Source: an uncultured Lachnospiraceae bacterium
Lineage (GTDB): Bacteria > Bacillota > Clostridia > Lachnospirales > Lachnospiraceae
DNA length: 8,974 nucleotides
Direction of reading: 5' to 3'
Assembly (NCBI GenBank): GCA_946409475.1
Contig: CAMJWQ010000120.1
Span: forward strand, 1-8,974
Below the pieces are notes generated by a model, which was not told where the DNA came from, ran no database searches, and was given only the letters and a program-made list of their open reading frames with translations. This document shows, in pieces, positions 6,044-8,974 of the stretch. Positions within the stretch are counted from its first letter, which is position 1. The number at the start of each line of letters is the position of its first letter. The position numbers and the translations under genes are program-made.

Positions 6044-8101
6044 TTACGCAATGCCGCAGACAGTAAGCAGCATATCAATCAGTTTAATCGCAGCAAAGGG
6101 TGCTGCGATGCCGCCAAGTCCGTAAATTAACAGATTTCGGTTAAGCAGTTTACCGGCAGGTAATTCCCGGTATTTTACGCCCTTAAGTGCAAGCGGAATA
6201 AGTGCGACAATAATCAGCGCATTATATATGATCGCGGAAAGAATCGCCGTGGTGGAGCTGGTCAGACTCATAAAATTCAAGGCTGCCAATTGCGGATATA
6301 TCCCAAAGAACAGCACCGGAATAATCGCAAAATACTTGGCAACATCGTTTGCCACACTAAAGGTAGTCAATGAGCCCCGGGTCATCAGCAGCTGCTTTCC
6401 AATCCTTACGATATCAATGAGCTTGGTGGGGCTGGAGTCAAGATCAACCATATTGCCTGCTTCTTTTGCAGCTTGTGTTCCCGTATTCATTGCGACAGCC
6501 ACATCCGCCTGTGCCAGTGCCGGCGCATCGTTTGTCCCGTCACCTGTCATCGCTACCAAATGGCCTTTTGCCTGATAATCGCGGATGAGTGCCAGCTTTG
6601 CTTCCGGCGTGGCCTCCGCCAAAAAATCGTCTACGCCTGCCTCCGCCGCAATTGCTGCAGCAGTCATGGGATTGTCACCGGTAATCATGATGGTCTTAAT
6701 GCCCATCTTGCGCAGATCTTCAAACCGCTCCTTTACGCCATTCTTTACAATATCCTTCAAATAAACGGCACCCAGCACCCGGTCGTCCTTTGCGACCACC
6801 AGCGGTGTACCTCCGGCTCCTGCAACACGTCTTACTATCTGCTCGCATTCTTCCGGATAAGTACCTCCCTTCTGTGATACAAAGGATTTTACGGCTTCGG
6901 CTGCCCCCTTACGAAGTTCAACCCCCTGATAATCAATTCCGCTCATTCTGGTTTTCGCAGTGAACGGTACAAAAGTTGCACCCAGCCTGGAAAGTTCGCG
7001 GCCGCGAATCCCGAACTTCTCCTTTGCCAGAACCACAATGCTTCTGCCTTCGGCTGTTTCATCAGCAAGAGAGGAAAGCTGTGCGGCGTCTGCCAATTCC
7101 TGCTCCGTCACTCCTTTCACCGGCAGAAACTCACTTGCCTGCCGGTTGCCAAGGGTGATGGTGCCGGTCTTATCAAGAAGAAGCACATCCGTATCCCCGG
7201 CAGCCTCTATGGCACGCCCGCTCATTGCAAGTACATTTGCCTGATTAAGGCGGCTCATTCCCGCAATACCAATAGCGGAAAGCAATGCACCGATTGTTGT
7301 AGGTGCAAGGCACACCAGTAAGGCAATGACATTGGTAATGGAGATAGCCGAACCTGCTCCCGCCTGTTTACTGGCAAAATCAGAAAAGGGCAGCAGCGTT
7401 GCAGTGACAATTAGAAATATAATGGTAAGGGTTACCAGCAGGATCTGCAGAGCAATTTCGTTGGGTGTCTTTTTTCTGGAAGCACCCTCTACCATGGAGA
7501 TCATTTTGTCAAGGAAGCTTTCTCCCGCCTCTGCCGTCACTTCTATAATTAACCAGTCGGATACCAGTGTCGTTCCACCGGTTACCGCACTTCTGTCGCC
7601 GCCGGATTCACGGATAACAGGTGCCGATTCGCCTGTAATGGCACTTTCATCCACAGAAGCCGCACCGTCTATAACTTCACCGTCCATAGGAATCTGCCCG
7701 CCGGCCTGAACGTAGACAATGTCTCCTTTTTTTAACTGAGCAGACAATACTTCTGAATAATCATTAATATTATCCGCAGATTTTAATTTTCTTGCCCTGA
7801 CATCCTTTCGCGCCTTACGCAGTGTATCAGCCTGTGCGCGTCCGCGTCCTTCCGCGATTGCCTCGGCGAAATTGGCAAATAACACTGTAAACCACAGGAT
7901 CAGGGCAATGGCTAAAATATATCCGCTGCCTGCATCCCGTATTCCCACAAAGGACAGAAACCACAGGATGGTTGTCAGGAAGGCGCCTATATATACCACT
8001 AGCATGACAGGATTTTTTACCTGCGTACGGGGAGCCAATTTTGCAAAGGATTGCTTCATTGAATCTATAAAAATATCTTTATTAACACTTTTCTTTTCCA
8101 T
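6044..8101 (-). CDS. kdpB: potassium-transporting P-type ATPase subunit KdpB
   Basis: KdpB hydrolyses ATP to drive high-affinity K+ uptake through KdpA. Numbered from the ATG at 8101 the protein has 685 residues, the normal length. Visible motifs are the actuator-domain ITGES (155-159), the membrane-helix motif CLAPTTIGALL (264-274), the phosphorylation site DKTGT with Asp310, the nucleotide-binding region around 340-450 including KGAA (398-401), TGDNP (474-478) and the hinge motif TGDGTNDAP (519-527). Seven or so hydrophobic helices are present. Start choice: a GTG at 8110 is in frame but sits inside the ribosome binding site GAGGTGAT, which is ideally placed for ATG 8101, so the longer version is rejected. 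The gene begins 15 bases after the kdpA stop codon, and the kdpA stop TAG runs directly into this binding site, indicating coupled translation. Confidence 0.98.
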   Translation of the reverse strand: MEKKSVNKDIFIDSMKQSFAKLAPRTQVKNPVMLVVYIGAFLTTILWFLSFVGIRDAGSGYILAIALILWFTVLFANFAEAIAEGRGRAQADTLRKARKDVRARKLKSADNINDYSEVLSAQLKKGDIVYVQAGGQIPMDGEVIDGAASVDESAITGESAPVIRESGGDRSAVTGGTTLVSDWLIIEVTAEAGESFLDKMISMVEGASRKKTPNEIALQILLVTLTIIFLIVTATLLPFSDFASKQAGAGSAISITNVIALLVCLAPTTIGALLSAIGIAGMSRLNQANVLAMSGRAIEAAGDTDVLLLDKTGTITLGNRQASEFLPVKGVTEQELADAAQLSSLADETAEGRSIVVLAKEKFGIRGRELSRLGATFVPFTAKTRMSGIDYQGVELRKGAAEAVKSFVSQKGGTYPEECEQIVRRVAGAGGTPLVVAKDDRVLGAVYLKDIVKNGVKERFEDLRKMGIKTIMITGDNPMTAAAIAAEAGVDDFLAEATPEAKLALIRDYQAKGHLVAMTGDGTNDAPALAQADVAVAMNTGTQAAKEAGNMVDLDSSPTKLIDIVRIGKQLLMTRGSLTTFSVANDVAKYFAIIPVLFFGIYPQLAALNFMSLTSSTTAILSAIIYNALIIVALIPLALKGVKYRELPAGKLLNRNLLIYGLGGIAAPFAAIKLIDMLLTVCGIA

Positions 8102-8116
8102 TCTAATCACCTCTCT

Positions 8117-8974
8117 CTATCGCATTGTAAAATAATCGGCAATTGGTCCTAAAGCCAGCGCCGGTAAAAAGCTCAGCGCGCCGACGATCAGGATAACGGC
8201 GATTAAGAGTCCTACAAACAAAGTGTTAGCCGTAGATAAGGTTCCTTCACTGACCGCAACCGTCTTCTTTTGCGCCATGTTGCCGGCAAGGAAAATGGCG
8301 GCTGCCATTGGAATAAACCTAACCAGCAGCATGATAATTCCACCGGTAACATTGGTGAATACGGTGTCCGCGTTGAAGCCTGCAAAAGCGCTGCCGTTAT
8401 TATTCCCCATGGAGGAAAAACCGTACAGAATTTCCGAAAAACCGTGAGCTCCCGAATTTGTCAGCCAGGATGACGCGGCAGGCATCAGTACGGCGGCAGC
8501 GGTGCCAAGCAGCGTAAACATCAGAGGGGTAAGGACAATCAGACATACCATCTTCATATCATAGGACTCGACCTTTTTGCCCAAATATTCCGGAGTCCTG
8601 CCGACCATCAGTCCCGCGATGAACACAGTCAGCAATACGAAGGCCAGCATTCCGTAAAGTCCGCTTCCCACACCGCCGAATACAATTTCACCAAGCTGCA
8701 TCAGAAACATGAGAATCAAACCGCCGAGTGGTGTATAGCTGTCGTGCATGGAGTTTACCGACCCATTGGACGCTGCCGTTGTGGCTGTTGCCCAAAGTGT
8801 GGAAGCTCCCACACCGTGAATGACCTCTTTGCCTTCCATGCTGCCGGAAGCGGCAACATCATTGAAAGACGGCCCCATGAACTGTTCGCTGGCCGTTGTA
8901 ATACCAAGCGATACAACAAATAAAATCATCATAGCAATATAGATGGATTTTCCCTGCTTGCTGTCCTTTACCGC
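8117..8974 (-). CDS. kdpA: potassium-transporting ATPase subunit KdpA, C-terminal half (partial)
   Basis: KdpA is the membrane subunit that selects and conducts K+ in the Kdp pump; it is related to Trk/Ktr channels, with four pore loops. The reading frame is open to the right edge of the window (AVKDSKQGKSIYIA precedes the first internal Met), so the gene is cut by the window, not by mutation. The visible 285 residues are about half of the usual 560-600. They include the third pore loop region (SVNSMHDSYTPLGG, then FGGVGSGLYG) and the fourth (GAHGFSEILY, then GNNNGSAFAG). They also include the conserved GRTPEYLGKKVE between them and the typical end LPALALGPIADYF. The first two pore loops and the start are outside. 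It is the first visible gene of the minus-strand kdp unit; a small kdpF, if present, would be further right. Confidence 0.97.
   Translation of the reverse strand, partial: AVKDSKQGKSIYIAMMILFVVSLGITTASEQFMGPSFNDVAASGSMEGKEVIHGVGASTLWATATTAASNGSVNSMHDSYTPLGGLILMFLMQLGEIVFGGVGSGLYGMLAFVLLTVFIAGLMVGRTPEYLGKKVESYDMKMVCLIVLTPLMFTLLGTAAAVLMPAASSWLTNSGAHGFSEILYGFSSMGNNNGSAFAGFNADTVFTNVTGGIIMLLVRFIPMAAAIFLAGNMAQKKTVAVSEGTLSTANTLFVGLLIAVILIVGALSFLPALALGPIADYFTMR

Noticed and set aside
7326..7709. 127-residue open frame on the + strand
   Set aside because: It is antisense to the actuator region of kdpB; a by-product of GC-richer coding DNA.
8102..8110. GTG at 8110 as start of kdpB
   Set aside because: It is part of the GAGGTGAT ribosome binding site that serves ATG 8101.
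1..8974. CRISPR array, insertion sequence, tRNA or integration site
   Set aside because: No regularly spaced repeats, transposase motifs, terminal inverted repeats or tRNA-like cloverleaf were seen.

Overview
The window looks like a chromosomal stretch from a low-GC Gram-positive anaerobe (Bacillota, Clostridia, most likely Lachnospiraceae). This is inferred from AT-rich intergenic DNA, strong AGGAGG-type ribosome binding sites, consensus sigma-A promoters, and the style of the KdpC, LacI-family and GH36 proteins. No rRNA or other taxonomic marker is present, so the family-level placement is tentative.

Left part (1-4700) is a sugar-utilisation locus. An AraC/XylS-type regulator (+ strand) converges on, and overlaps by 17 bp, a LacI-family regulator (- strand). 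Upstream of lacI on the same strand is a complete 731-residue GH36 alpha-galactosidase of the AgaA type. It is intracellular and would hydrolyse raffinose-, melibiose- or stachyose-type alpha-galactosides. It is preceded by a perfect TTGACA-16-TATAAT promoter, a 22-bp-period direct repeat that could be a regulator site, and a leader with a short doubtful ORF. No transporter or sucrose-cleaving enzyme lies in the window.

Middle (4700-4800) is a nested rho-independent terminator that separates the sugar locus from the potassium locus.

Right part (4800-8974) is a minus-strand Kdp potassium-uptake operon, in transcription order kdpA (C-terminal half, running off the right edge), kdpB, kdpC, a structured intergenic element, and a gene for a stand-alone RCK_N/TrkA_N nucleotide-binding protein. 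KdpA, KdpB and KdpC form the K+-pumping KdpFABC ATPase. The RCK_N protein has no RCK_C half and no channel subunit beside it, so its partner is open. No kdpDE sensor/regulator pair is visible.

The most unusual signal is the 5316-5453 segment between kdpC and the RCK_N gene. On the minus strand it can fold into a closed multi-stem architecture with a possible pseudoknot, and its only wobble pair in the closing stem favours the minus-strand transcript. I could not match it to a known riboswitch class. The kdp genes are visibly richer in G+C than the sugar locus.
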